Assembly (NCBI GenBank): GCA_021397835.1
Contig: JAJFZO010000566.1
Span: forward strand, 4,526,001 to 4,590,000
DNA from: Moringa oleifera
Taxonomy: Eukaryota; Streptophyta; Magnoliopsida; Brassicales; Moringaceae
Direction of reading: 5' to 3'
Length of the DNA: 64,000 nucleotides
The notes under the pieces were generated by a model. The model did not search any database. It worked only from the letters and a program-made list of their open reading frames with translations, and had not been told where the DNA came from. A program made the translations under genes and the position numbers. The number at the start of each line of letters is the position of its first letter. Within the stretch, counting starts at the first letter, position 1. This document shows positions 27,610 through 42,300 of the stretch, piece after piece.

Positions 27610-30385
27610 TCAGTGAGCTTCTTCTAGTGAATGCAGAAGAGGCTGGGGATCATCAACAACCCTCATTGGCTTCCAGTCAGATTCTTCTTTAGTTTGTCTT
27701 AAAGCAACAAAGTGAAGAGCGTCACTCTGCACTTGATAAATGTGACAAGCCCAGGGGTATGAATCTGGTGCAGACCAAACCTTTTGCTCTTCAAACCGTG
27801 TTTCCTCTGCAAGTGATTCAACAACACAGTAAACTGTGTTGGGCTCTGGCTCTGTAAAACCAGCAACAGCAACACATCCAAGAGAGACGAATCCCTCTGG
27901 AGCCCGGGGAAGCCATATTGATACTGCAGTGGTGTAGTCGTCCAGACAGTTCCTCCATGCCTGTTGCATATTCTAGACGTTAAATACCATTTCACTCAAA
28001 AGAATAACCAAAAGCCATAATTGCACAGAAATCTCCAATCAACACAGGGAATGAATGACAAGTGACTTCAACAATAATACTCAAAAGCCATAATTGTACA
28101 GAAATTCCAATGAACACAGGGAAGGCATGAGAAGTGACTTTGATCAATGGGCTTTACAACTAGTTAGCTCAAGTGAGATTAGCTCAATGCTTCCACAATT
28201 TTGCTCTCCGACCTTGTTTCTTATGTAACATATCAAATGGAGCATCATAGAGTAACATGATAGTGAAGTTGAAGAAATTATTTATAAACTTGTGTGATCT
28301 GAGTAAACAAAAAAGATAATGGACTGACTCCATTGTGCAGTTCAAGTCCAGGGATTTTAAAAACCCACAAATTTCCAGAGGTAAAAAGAAAAACAGTATC
28401 TTATTTATCCATTTTTGAACATTTATATGGTTATTATCCCCAGCTCTCACTTCTATGTATGTAGTATGGTGCATATATGTTTCCAGATGGGGGCTTGATA
28501 GCAGAAATAAAACTATGATAGCCCAAATAAAACAAACTTCTGTCTTCTCTCCTTTCCTTCCTGTAAGATTCCTTTTTACATATTAAACAAAATGCCCTCA
28601 AGTTACATCACTTAGTAAAATTCAAATTTATCACTTCTCACAGTACTATAAGGGATGCCATGTGAATCCTTAAAGGACAAAATCACCACAAAATACATTT
28701 CAGGGACCAGTTCTGTCTTACCAGGTCATAACCCACTGGGAGAGCGAACAGTCTGTCAATGTTATCGTAAACAGCAGCGACATTAGGAGGATGGCTGCCA
28801 AGATGAGCTATATCACCAATGGAAATGTACCTGAAGTTCAGACATGCTTCATTTAAATACAAGACCATTCCCATTTGGCAGAATGCGGAGGCACATAGTG
28901 ATTAAAAAAAAAGCATGATAAGGGAATTATATGTTCATTCCAATAAGTGTGAGCCATATCTGCAAGCGAGCTTAAAACCTCCATTTTCATGTATCATGAC
29001 CAACAAAGAAATCGTTCTTTTGCATAATTTAACATCAAGTTGACAAGTATCACAGTATCACTAAAACACAATGTCTACGGGTTAACTTCTATTTATATAA
29101 TACATCAAAGTTCCATACAAATATGATAGTGATATAAATAATAGTACGACATACAGGATCTTTTTCGTCATATTTGTTTTCTTATTTATCCATCCACATC
29201 TTTTAAAACACATCACATCTTCTTCATATAAGGAAGTATATTCTAATATGAGGGTTATCTGACAAGTGGGTTTCTGACCAATATAAGAAAGTTATCCTAG
29301 AAACAATGTATTACTGGGCAGTGAGTCAATGATAATAGCAAACCAAAAGGAGGGAGAGGGAAGCACAGCAATTACCCGTCTGGACAGATGGGTCTCCAGA
29401 TGCTACAAATCCCTCCATCTTCCAAAACCTAAAAGCCAAAACAAAATTTACATCAAGAGCAAAGTGCAACAATTTACAGCCCAGTCTTCACACATATAGA
29501 CACACATGAACATGAACATGCACACAAAGGTGGAAATTACTAAAGCACAGTAATTGGTTATTGACCTGTTTCTTGCATAACGTGCATCGACCTTTGGAAT
29601 CTTGCTCACTGCTCCAGATCTTCAAAAAGTTAATGCTATGCTTAACAAATTTTCTCTCGTTAGATGCTGACCTGGATGAAGACCGCTCTCTTGACTTCAT
29701 GATGGCTTTACTTGGAGTATGTGGCTCTTTTCCATCAGCTCCTTTCCAAGCTAGGTGCACATGTCTCTGGCTTGAATGAACCTGAACATGGAGAATCCAG
29801 TCAGAAACTCACACATGCATAGAGGTGCCATTTTGAAGAAATATGACAACCTTTAGAGTCGGGCTTTTCACGTCAGACCGGTATGCTTTCCATATCTTAT
29901 GCACTACTGAACAAATCTGAACAGCTTGAGGTTCCCTTGCCTCCATTTCTTCTTCAACTCTGCACTTTATAACTCGAACAAAATTTTCTGATCTCTTAAA
30001 AGTCTTCAGATGCAGCATCAAGTGAGAGGGCAAATGGTAACCTGCTTTTGCCAATTCCAGTGCCATGAGCTCTTCCCAAGGCACATCCCACATGATCTTG
30101 CAAGGTTTCTTATCCATCTTGTCTGGATCTAGACACTACAAATAGAAGTGGAGAGATAATCAAAAAGGCAACTTCGAAAGGCACAAAATCCATAGAGGTA
30201 TGAAGGCTCAAGTGTCCTCGACAAACCTGCAACAGCATGACACGTTTATTGGTCACCAAGACGATTCGCTGGTAAGGAACAATAAAATGATCCTCATAAT
30301 AATCAGACCAAGCAAATTTTGATGGTTCCTTGAATAATTCAGTGCAACCAAACTGCCGACTTGCTTCTGCAAGGTAAAGTATCAT
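27610..30385 (-). other. VPS13M1: VPS13M1 module F: exons 32-37, PH-like region and last Vps62 pair
   Basis: Exons: 30227-30385, 29851-30135, 29566-29781, 29376-29428, 28722-28830, 27610-27960 (local residues 2542-2931). YQRIVLVTNKRVMLLQ and CKIMWDVPWEELMALEL are typical of the VPS13 C-terminal PH-like domain. A basic Ser/Arg-rich linker (SRERSSSRSASNERK) follows. The C-terminus carries IWRPICPDGYISIGDIAH and IWLPRAPEGFVSLGCVAVAG, a third GD/GC pair like those in module B. The stop codon is at 27610-27612. Confidence 0.9.
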
Positions 30386-33300
30386 CTGGAAACCAAGAAG
30401 GAAAGTGCGTCAGGATCAAAACCATATTCACATTCAGGATTGCAGATAACAGATAGACCTGACTTCAGAGTAGAATGCTTTGTTCAAGTCCCAATATGTT
30501 GCTAAAATAATTACAGTTATAAAAGGGTCTTTATAAGCTTTATCCTGAACTTCATCATGGATATATGCACATATAAACTAATTTTACATTTTCATTTGCA
30601 ATACAAAGAGTTTTTCCTTCTATTCTGCTGGCATCAAGTTATGCTCATATACATACAAATGTTAAAAGGTGCAATTATTTGACATCGCTAATTTATTAGT
30701 TTGTTACCTTGCATGCCAATAATTTTTGCTTTGTTCAACCTCTTCTGTTGATCAAGTACTGGAGAAAGTAGAGATCTATGTATACAAATAATCGACTATG
30801 AAGTCAACAATATCACAAATAAACGTTGATTGAACTCCCCACACTTCTCCCCCCTCCCTCCCTTCTTTCCCTCCTCCTCCTTTTCTAATCAGAATTGTTT
30901 GAACATTTTCTTTTCTTGATCATACAACAAACAAGAAGTATAAAAATTCAAAATTCCTTTTTTTTTTAAAATTTTATCAAATGATAGATTAATGCTTTCA
31001 TGAACTTCTGTTCAGTGTTCTTTAGAACACTATAAAGCAATGCATTAATAATGAAGTTCTTATCAAACTCTGTATGATAATATTAAATTAGATTTCGTCA
31101 GGGGAATATGTTTCAACTATGCTAAAATTCTAGGGAAATTTGTCACAGCAACACATGAGTAGGTCTGTTCTTTGTCATCAAGAAGACACATACGAAAAGA
31201 AAATTTGATTTTAAAATACTATAGCAGAACCAGAATATAAAGTCAGAGTGAAATGAGGTTACCCTGCTTTGATGAAACCATAGCAGGTGACAACCCCATT
31301 TTCCTTTTAGAATGGCTTACTTACCATCTTGTGGATGCATCCACTATCTGATTGAATACTTCACACAGCCCTCTTGATTACATTACCATATTCATTTGAT
31401 CTATATACACAAGGACTAATTTCATTTTGTTATGTAATCTCAATTAGGGTATGACCATATCCCAGCAAACTCTCGTAAGACCCTGCTTTGGTGGCCCCAG
31501 AAACACACAATCTCCTCTTTTTCCAGTTTTTCTTTCCTTTTCTATCTCATTTCAGTTGGCAAAGAATGAAGATGTTTAATGAAACTTAGGTTAACAAAAC
31601 TCAAATATATGAAAACCAGTACAGGGCTTGAATCTAATTTTAATATGACTAAAATCTAAGATCAAAAGGCCAAAATATAAAAATTGACATTGCAAATGCA
31701 TGTGGATGCATTCAATGTAATTAAATAACACTATGATGAACAATGGATAACCTGATAAAGATGAAATAAAACAACTCATAATGAAACCATAGAAAACCAA
31801 CTTATCATTGCTTATTAAGTGAAGGGATGAGGACATATGGTTTCAAAAACTACAACGTCAAAATTCCACAAAGAATTTTGCTACAAATACCTATAAGGCT
31901 GTCAAACGATATTAGGGAAAAGTTCAATAATTCTAACTAAGGGAACCTCACTGCTTTCATTAGGCTTGCCCTACCACCTTGCATTCGAATGAACGTACAA
32001 CACCCATCACAGGGCTTGCATGTAAGGGGGTTGGGAGACATTTAAAATAATTGTGCCCTCTCCTAGTTGGTCACCTAATTAGTTGCTTTAGTTGGGTTTG
32101 AACCATTATGTCAAAGGTATCTATAGATCACTAATAAAATAGAAAGTTCTAAGTGCAAAAGATTGAATATTTAAAAATATTAATCTAAGTAAACCATAAA
32201 CATGAAAACCTAAGAATATCAAGAGTTTAACAGGTCTCAGCTAAACTTAGGACAGTACTAAGACATCTTCTTTAGATTTTCCCGAAAAAAATTGAGCTTA
32301 AATCTTGAAATATACAATTATGGGGAACAATGGAAAAGCAACAGCAACTGTACCTGGCCAACAGCTTCTTCCTCACAATATTCTCTGAGTACACCATTGG
32401 CACGGATAACCCGGGGGTTTCTAATTCTCTCCAAGGTGGTTCTATTATTCAAAACTTCTAAGCATTTAGAACAACTTGCACCAATTCCCTCAACAGTCAA
32501 TGAGAAGAAATCTAATGCTCCGCTCACTGGTTGTACAATAAATCCTACAAAAGCACGACCAAGCCCATGAGCAAGTCCCAACAGACCATGCTGTCTGGCA
32601 CTCTGCATAGGCTTTGTCAGAACTCCCGAAACCCCAAAAGCAACACCTTGTGCTAGGGCTTCACTGCCTTGAATGATTCCATCTCCTACCCCAGTAATTC
32701 TCCTTGACCATACCTGTTTAATGTTGAAATCCCTTTAACAAAGTTACCACCAGAGCTGTTAAATTTAAAGGGAAAAGAACAAATTTACCTGTTTTGAACG
32801 TAATTGGAGAAACTGGCCATCAGTTGAAAGCTCAGCAAACCCTTTACTAAGGGAAGCCAATGTTGAACTAGTCATGCCAAGAACATCTACTGAAAAAATC
32901 AAATGCAATGGATTGTGAATCAGGTCCCTCCAAATACGATTTCCAATAGCTGGAATAATAGAACTTTTCCGCATGAATCTATCTCTATGCATCACTCGCC
33001 TGAGATGAACCTAAATAAAGAAATCACGGCATCAGGAGCGACATCATCATATTCAACATTTGTCACACAGTACTTTGCAACATTAGGACCGTAAATATTG
33101 GAAATGGAGCAGTATAAGCCTCAATGAAACATGTCACCCCCTCCCCAACCCCAAAGGAAAAAAAAAAAGAAACCTTATCTTTCTAATAAAAGACAACTCA
33201 TGTAAGTCCATTTTATTGTCTATAAGTGTGTTGTCATGAATCTGGCCAGTTTAGTCGGAGCTTCACAAAACCCCAAACATCCTACTCCAAAAGAAAACTC

Positions 33301-36300
33301 ATACAAAGATCAAATATTAGCTCTGACCTGAATGAAAAAAGAAAACAACCTGCTTTTGTTCATAGGTATCCTAAACCTGAGTACCCCTAGTTTATTCCAA
33401 TTTGCCCTTTTTGAGTCCCAAACTCCCAGTTTAAAACCCGTTTCCTACTGCTATCCACAATATCAAACCAGTTATTCTTCTTGAACCAGCAACCAACCTT
33501 GATATAATGAAATTATTATTCATACCCAGCACTTGATTTCACTCTTCTTAAAGAGGATCACAGAAATATCAAATTAACAGCCATAATATTCAATTTTAAA
33601 GCATTCACCACTCTTGAATTGATTATCTAACAGCCACAATATCTCATTAAGTGTTGACTCAATTATTCAAACAAAAATATCAGACTACTGTTGGCCCTTT
33701 GTTGGAAAAAAAAAAAAAACATTGTTTTTCCTGAACATATGTGGCTATGCTACAACTATTGTGATAGAAAAAAGAAAAGCATATAGACAGTGCTACTGAC
33801 TGATATAATATCCCAGTGCTACTTGGTAATTCCAAATTCTAACATAGTTAATTTAGTAGACCGAATAAAAATTTAAATTATGTGTAACTGAAAGCATGTA
33901 TAACTATTATCATTTTGCAAATTTATTTTCACCTTTCGCAGTTACTTATAAGAAAGATGGTAAAATAGAAGCTAAGGAAACATTTTTCTTTGATCATTTT
34001 TTTTCCGGTCACCAATTAAAAAAAAAAAAAAACACAAATATTCCCGCAACCAGTTTGTCCAATGATGATCCCATTTTATGAGAAAGTTGGTTAGCCTACA
34101 AATCGCAACCAATGATAACTAGACAACATCTTAAAGCGTTAAATAATCATATTCATCCAGAAAGACCAACGCCGAAATGCAACATGGCGAAATATATCCT
34201 AAGGTAAGTATGGAACCTTACCTGAATTTTGAATGCATTTCCAACAGCTGATAGTATAGGGCTCCAGACACCCAGAACACCACGAGGTCTCTCAGCTGGT
34301 GCTGTCTCCAATGCCACTTTCAACCGCACTTCTGAAATATCGATCAGGCTGAAAATATCCAGAATTCCTTAATGTATCAAAGTCAAAATCCCATAAGCTT
34401 ACTGTGACAATAGATTAGAAATTTAGTACATAACATGAAATCTTCTTTACGTAAAAAAACAAACATGCATGCTAAGCACATTCTTTAAGTGTTATAAAGA
34501 GAAAAAAACAATATGAACCAGTGTCCTCGAGCAACACCAATGGTTCTAAGCTAGATAGTACTATAAGTTTAAAAAAGATTAAAAATGTTGTGATGGCTCA
34601 TAATCAAATCCCAAAAGCTTAATTTGTACTGATGGATTGGAACTTAATAAAGAAAACGAGTCTTCTTTGTTTAAACAAGCAAAAGAAGCACATCCTTGAA
34701 CCATGTGATAAGAATGAAAACCCAAAAATGCTTGAACCAGGATGTCTTAACAACAATGCTTCTAACATAAGACAATATTTCTGAAACATTCATGAGGCTG
34801 AAAGATTAGGATAAAAAATTTATAATGTATCAAATTCAAAAACCATAGCATATTACTTTGTGCTAATATTTAGAAGTCTAGAAGAGAGGTTCTATTTACA
34901 TAGAAGACATACGTGCAAATTAAGGTCTCTTTAGACTCTGTAAAAACAAATGGAAAAAACGAAATGGCTGCACCAGCATCTCTCAATAACACCAATTTAT
35001 CTACCATATGAGAATATTCTGCAGATAGTTTTACTAGGTGAAGTGCAGCACAAGAAGCAGATTTCCTAAACACACCTCATGAGTGACGTAAGGCTAGGTG
35101 AAGTAACCATGATCAGTAACACCAAGCAATATTTATCAAAATATCTCCATAGATGAACTCACAGTGGAGTAGAGACTGTGCGAAAATCTTATCATACATC
35201 ATGTTAATATGAGGAAATAAAGGGATAATGAGACCAGGGAGCATGCATTAGATAGAATCAGGGACTCTTATAGCCCTACACAAGTTGCCAGTATAAGATG
35301 ATCCAATCATGCTAACATAACTGCTATCTTTTATCATTAAATAAAAGCATCGAATTACATCATTTTCCTCATTTTGGTTGCAAAGAAAGAAGGCAAAAGA
35401 TAAGATTACAAATAAAACATTCAACAAAATAGACAATAAGAAGAAAATAATTAAGTATGCAACAAGTATAGTATTGATATAAACTACAACACATGATAGC
35501 CATAACTCCACCTACACAGTGAAAATTGAATGTATTCAATCAATACTTATTGAAAATGTACTTAATAGATATTTGGGCATGACATGTGCACAACACACAC
35601 ATAAGAGGGAGAGGATGAATCATAAAATTGTCACAAAAATTAAAGATTCTTTGCATGTGCATGCACATGTGGAAACAAAATTGTCTTAAGATGAGTTGAC
35701 ACAAAAATCATCTTCAAGATCTCAATGGATCTATGCAAGCTTGGGATAATTTAAAGGAAAAACGTTGATGTAATTGACTCCAACTTCTTGGTTGAGTTGT
35801 TTGTTCCTTACAGTTCCTATCAGTTTAAGTGTTTCACACAATCAGCTCTTTAAACAAATCAAGCACAACACAGTGGCATTGAAAATTATATTGATACAGA
35901 TGTGGTTAACCAATTTGGCAAAAGAGTACCCTCAACAAAATGTTATCAATACTTCAAAATTTCAACATAGCAAACTTGTCCACTGAAAATCTATTAACAT
36001 CCAACTTTTCATTAAGGACATGAAGATATATGAGTCTTACTTAATGCGTATCTCTGGATCAACTTGGGTAACCCTGGAACTGTTAGGGATATGATCTAGC
36101 TGAAGATTGCTGTAGAAGTCCACTAAAGCCCAGATGATGGGCTCATGAATGTTAAGCCTCCAACAACACTCAGTTACCTTCATATGCATGTAGCCTTAAT
36201 AAATGCATTGAACTATACATTATTTAAAATAACATCCAACCTGAATATTCATAAAGCATACCCGAATATAAACATATGGATAGACCTGAACACCATCAAT

Positions 36301-39300
36301 GTCCTCATTATGCATAGTTATCGTCATCTTGAACACTGGATTATGCATATCACCAGGCTTTTCAGGTGCCAACAGAACAGGCATTAAAGTTAGAGGGAGC
36401 TGATTGTCAATTTGCAAATGACCCAGTATGAGCTTAAACCTGGCATAAGAGAGAACAATTACTTAGTCCGTTGTCTGAAAAGATAAAAGTCACAGGGGAC
36501 ATGAAAAATGATTTTACTTTTTGCTTAACTGTGAAATTTATGGGATTATGTACATTTGAATCCCAAACAGACTCACCAATGCCTTAATAAGGGAGGAGAT
36601 AACCAGCCAACCGCTAGTGCTAAAAAGGGAAAGGGGAAAAAAAAAAAAAGAAAAGAGGATGCACTGTCTGATAAAGAATTATGAATATAGAAATCTCAAT
36701 ATGAGGACTAGCAGAAAACTGCAGAAAATAAATGACAAAGTTGAGGGCAAAGGAGATGTCTCATGTACTGTCATATGGCATTCAACTGGGTTCATCTGCA
36801 TTCCTTTCCCCTCTTTTCCAGTACCGTGGAATTAGCAACATATACATTTCGAAACATAAATGATGTGTTCTGGCACCATAACTTTTACCTACTACTATAA
36901 CTATATTCAACATTCTGTGGTAGCCAAATACTTTTCAAGAACCATATAGCTCGTATTTGCGTGGCAGCCAATTATTTCTCGAAAGCCATATATAGTTAGT
37001 ATTTACATCAATGTTCTCATTCTCTAACAAGAATTACCTGCATGCAACACAAGTTGGTTTTGATTGTTAATGATACACCTAAAAGCAGAAAGCTCAAACA
37101 GTAGAAGTATAAAAAGGAGATTAACTGATGTATTGAATTTATTGGTTTCGCAAAGCAACCAAGCTCACTATATTAATGACTGAATGATTGAAGCATAAAG
37201 ATAAGTCTTTGATTTATTTATTTAATTGTATTTTAAGGAAAAACTGATCAGATCCTTTACTACAATGGATCATCAGATGCAGTGACCAACAAGAAAGGCT
37301 ATTAGAGTACAGCAAAGAAAGAAAGGCTATTAGAGTTCAGCAAAGAAGTTGTGATGCTCTTCACATATTTGAAACAACGATTAAAGAAAAATAATCTATT
37401 TAAAAAAGCAAAGGTCCTCATACCTGCTTGTTTTTCCGCCATCATACCCAGTCGAATACGACACGAAGACTTTTTCCAGGTAGAAATAAGAGAGTTCTTT
37501 TGGTCGGTGGTCAACAACAGAAACCCCAACAGCTCCAAACTCAACTATAAGCTCTAAAGTTGTCAGGTTGAGCTGTTTTTCGTTCAGAACATGAGGATCT
37601 CCCAAATTTCCAGCAGGTGCCAGAGACTTTATTTCTTCATCTGATCTTCCAGATATCATGTCATCTGTGAACCTAACAACCTTGATATCACCAATGTCTA
37701 CAACATGGAAGCGCATTCCAAGTTCCCCTTCCAGTTCCGAAGAGAAAACAAACTTTTCCATATCCAGTTTCCAGACTCCAATGCTAGATGCACCATTGAT
37801 CCTGGCATCAATAATTTTTTGACCGTATGGATTTTCCCAAGAAAAATTTGTAGTTGAAAGTGGTTCCAGCTGAAGCCAGGCATCTTCACCAAATCCAGAT
37901 TGGCGAATGCTGATGCTTTTGCCAGTTGTTCTGTTCTCAATCCTAATTTTATGACTTGGACAAGTTAGTTAGGTTAAATATTAGCATGTGTCTGGATGTA
38001 TATATTTCACATAAATTACCTGACAGGACCACTAGTTGATCCAAGACGGAATACAACTGTAAAACGTGATCCTTCTTCAAAACCACGTATTTCTGTTCTC
38101 AAGAATCTCCGTGTACCATTATGTCTCCTCAAAACCAGAATAATTGTGTCCTCTTTAACAATTTGAACAGGATATGACCACTCTGTATCTTCCAGTCGAA
38201 CCTGAAGTTACAGCACAAGTTAAAGACAACACAAGATGGCATTACCAAAATGGAAAAACCAAAAAACCTTTATTTCATAACTCCACAGCATCTGGGCTTC
38301 TGGTCAGATGGAAAAGGACATATGTACACCTGTCTCGTAAATTTAAATTACTCCCTCCATATATTGCATGCCACTTAAGGTACAAATCCATTTGGAAACA
38401 GAGAACAAATAGATTCATCACAAATTCAATATGACGTAGGAAACCAACTAATGCCCTTCTTGAATAGTCCAATCACAATGACCTTTTTTTTCCCCTCTTT
38501 TTTTATCATGTAATTTACATTATATATACATAGCACCAAGGGGTCCAATCACAACGATCTTAAAAGGTACAACTCGTATAAATTACACACGAAGAACTTA
38601 CAATTATAAATGTAAATTTGACACTGATAGTGTTTAGAATGGTTTAACAGACCATAAAGATATGCAGCAAGACACTAACAAGATCTGTGCCAGGCACAAA
38701 AATACACAAACCAAAAGGCCTGCACATACAGACAGACAACGCGCACACATGCGTTACAGGATCCATAACTTTCCATTTTTTTTTTTTTTTTTTTTGGGAC
38801 CTGCATATGTGGGGCTGTGAGGTGGGTCAGGGGCTGGTTTGGTTTCCTTCTAGCTTGTGAAAGCTTGCCAAATTACCTCAGCTTTTCAGTAAATATTCAA
38901 CACACTCGAAGTATGGACATATCATATCATGCTTGTAACAAGGCAACACATAATTGATTCGACCAATCCTATCCACACAGAAATAAAAAGATGAAACAAG
39001 ACTTTTGGGCACACCAAAATGCAAACAAGAAAACATGTTGCCCTTGAAACGAAATGATGCGAAAACATATGCAGTTCACTTACCTGGAGTTCGTCTCTCC
39101 CACTCGATTCATAATACACAAAGGAGATTCTTGAATCAAATATGTGGAGCACCTTTGGTTCATCTTCATTGCTCAGTTTGATGTAAATGTTTTCACCAAG
39201 TCTATTTGTGAATGTCATGAATGGTCGGACGGAAATCACCTAGGAAGAGGATAATGAGTCAAAAACCTCATTAGCTAGAGGACACACAAAGCTCTAGACT

Positions 39301-42300
39301 ATGTCACTACCTTTGTGGGGACAGATTGATAGGGACAAGGTTTTGTTGATATAAAAAGCCGCATGCATCTGCCATCAACCTCATAAGCATAGAGATCAAG
39401 TGATCCCTCCTAACAAACACAAGGTCCAAAAAGGAGAAGAAAAAGTCTTAACAAGAAAATCATTGTAAGAATATAAAGGCTTCATACACAACTGACAGCA
39501 GCATCTACCATGTCACCAAGAGGAGAAAGATCTTTAACAGCTCCATATCGCTCATTGCCAGATTGAGTAATTGACACTGAGAGGCCCAACAATTTAAAGT
39601 TCAAAGCCGAAGCAATAGTATGGCCTTCATAGATTTCCTCTTCAGTTATCTCCTCAAGGAATATTTCACTGTTCTTTCTAGACTTAAATGGGAGACCAAT
39701 CTTCCGTGTTGGCTTTTTCCCTGCCAGATCCAGAAGTCTTAATGTAAGTGGGGGACACCTAGCAACGTCAAACCAATATGAAGCGTAGATTCTGATCATC
39801 TTTTCAAGTAGAGGTTGTTCCTCGTTGTAGTTTTGCTCAACTATTACTTGAACAACTCTGCATACACCATAATTTCAGAGCATATCAGATTAAAACGACA
39901 TGGCTTCACTTTATCACTATAAATTCCAAAAATAAAAGAGTTATGAAGCACATAATAACACCTTCCAGAAACTGAACTTCTAAATCCTATTGTCTTAGAT
40001 GGAGCTCCTCGAGGATGACATATAAGAACAGCTTCCTGTAAAAGAGAAAATTAACAAACAAACAAATTAGACAGGAAAAGTGAAATGCGACACATCTTTG
40101 AACCTCTTAGAATAGAACCATGACAATAGATAAAACAAAACTGATTAAGTCGTAATAGCTTACATGCATTGGAAGCCATCCCTTTTGTGGAAGCAGGGAA
40201 AAGAACAATAAATTCCTCACATCAGCATTATATACCTTTATAGTTTCCCCTGAACCAAATATACCTCTGGTGCAGTCAACAAAATGGCCACTAGGCTGCT
40301 TCTCAAGGACAGAATACTCAGCTGCAAGGGGAAGATAATTGGTGATTGATAATGGGGATTTGACTACAAGAGTCCAATCTTGAATGGGATCAGACTGAAT
40401 GTCTCCTGCGATCTGTGCTGCTTTTACACTCAAACAAAACCACAATTTATTGGGACCTCTAGAAGATGTTCCACTTATCTGAGTGCAATACAACAACTCT
40501 TCAGACTCAGTAAGAGTTGATACACAGATCTCAGAAGAGCTCTTTGGCTCACCAGGCCTAGTAACTACCGAACTCCAAGAATATTCATCAAGATCATCAG
40601 CAGGCTTTAAGTTCAAAACATACAGTCCACGGCGTGTCAAGCCTGATAGAGGAAGAGACAGAGCGTCTCCAGGTTTTAGTAGTCCAATAGGTATCTCTTG
40701 CTTTTCATCATCGGCTTTGGAAACAAGGCACAAATCTAGTAAAAAATCTGTGTTGTTACATACTGAAACCAGAGACCTAATATTCACATATCTGTTGCCA
40801 TCCTTCACATTTACTTCACTTGCAACCACATCATCACCTAACCGCCAACAAGCAATCGGTGTAGCATAGTTTAGTCTGATGGTAGTCCAAGGGCCCTCCA
40901 CGCTAGGACTCATCTGAATAAATCCAGATTTTTTGCCATCAAAAAGAGATGATTCATTTTTTTCCTCAACTTCAGATGTGGGAGACAAGAGTACAGCACA
41001 TCTTATTTTCCTACACAACTTCTTGGACTTGTCTTCTTCAGCCGTCTTCTGCAGACAGAATAACTCATTTATGACAGTGCTGAAGGAACTGATTCATTTG
41101 CAAATTATGATTACAGGATGCTAAACCTCCTACAATGTAGGAAAGCAAGTAACCACTTTACAAGGTCTACAAGGGCTTCACATTGATAAATGGGAAAGAC
41201 TAGGTGGAGGAATCTTCAGCAAAAAGTTGCATGGACAGAAAGGAGAAACCATAAGCCTTGAATAGATGCATGTGAGACATGCTAGTTTAATGAAGCTCTA
41301 AGATGTAAGTTGCACATGCATGTACGTGCGCATATAGTATATATTGTCAGAACTACTCATTCTACTGTAAGCATGTAAATACAGTATGACAGCAGCCACG
41401 ATATATGGCTACTGGACCCTGCAATACTGGCCATGGACTAAGGGGTAACATAGTCGATGTCCATATATGTATGCATTACTATCTATACATGAAACACGGA
41501 AGACGACAGTTACCAAAGATTCTGGAGAGGATATGTTTATCCAGCTTAAGCAATTAACATAATCACATTGATAAGAACTGTCACAGATTTGTTGTGCTAT
41601 CTCAGTCAAAGGACAGGAGAAGAATCCAACAGAGTCACCTGTGTACAAAGGAAGCTGGTCACAGAGAGATCTAATACGTGCCTAAAGTGGGTTACAGGAT
41701 CATCTTTGAAATTTTAAAAAGAAATATTGATGCAAGATCCTTCAGTTACCACCATTAATGGTAATTTACATACCTCTTCCCATGTCAGTTACTATTAACT
41801 CCAACCTGTAGCAATCCTGTGGAAACGTTGAAAGTTAAGAAAAAACCATTGGCAACCAGAAACCATAAATGAAGGCAAGACTTAAGTAAAAGCAAAGCCC
41901 AAATGTTACTGCAAACTAACTCAAAGCTGAATGTTCGCATCAAAGTTGTCAAATATAGAGACATAAGGTGCTGTGAAAATCTTGGCAAATACTGAAAACA
42001 TGCATAAATAGAGAAAGAGAGAGAGAGAGCATGAGAGAGATATAAAGAGAAAAAGAGAGAGTAAACAAGAGAGAAAAAGAAAGAGATACTTATGCGTATG
42101 ACTACAACATTGCAGAGAAGTGCATTTTAAATCATGTGGCAGGATGCCACGTAAGAGGGGGAGGAGTGGCTGAACTTGAAAGGGCCAACAACGAAAGGAG
42201 ATCGTAAAATTATAAATTTATTATAAGCATAAAAAATTATTCACAACAGAGGTATCTCCTTCAGGTGTTTTAATGAGAATTAAAATTTCAAAGAAATGCT

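Larger units (their letters stand above)
36262..41048 (-). other. VPS13M1: VPS13M1 module D: exons 20-27, VAB/SHR-binding region
   Basis: Exons: 40164-41048, 39962-40035, 39488-39857, 39311-39409, 39084-39239, 38020-38201, 37424-37942, 36262-36439 (local residues 1439-2259). It matches the VPS13 adaptor-binding/SHR-BD region, with repeated beta-rich units such as VKSPLSITNYLPLAAEYS, RPFMTFTNRLGENIYIKL, RNPRTxxI-like IENRTTGKSISIRQ and WSYPVQIVKEDTIILVLRR. Conserved Asn residues sit in the ITNYLP, FTNRLGE and IENRT motifs, as expected for VAB repeats that recruit adaptor proteins. Confidence 0.85.

Noticed and set aside
40483..40869. Plus-strand ORF of 128 codons
   Set aside because: Antisense shadow of the large VPS13M1 exon 40164-41048.
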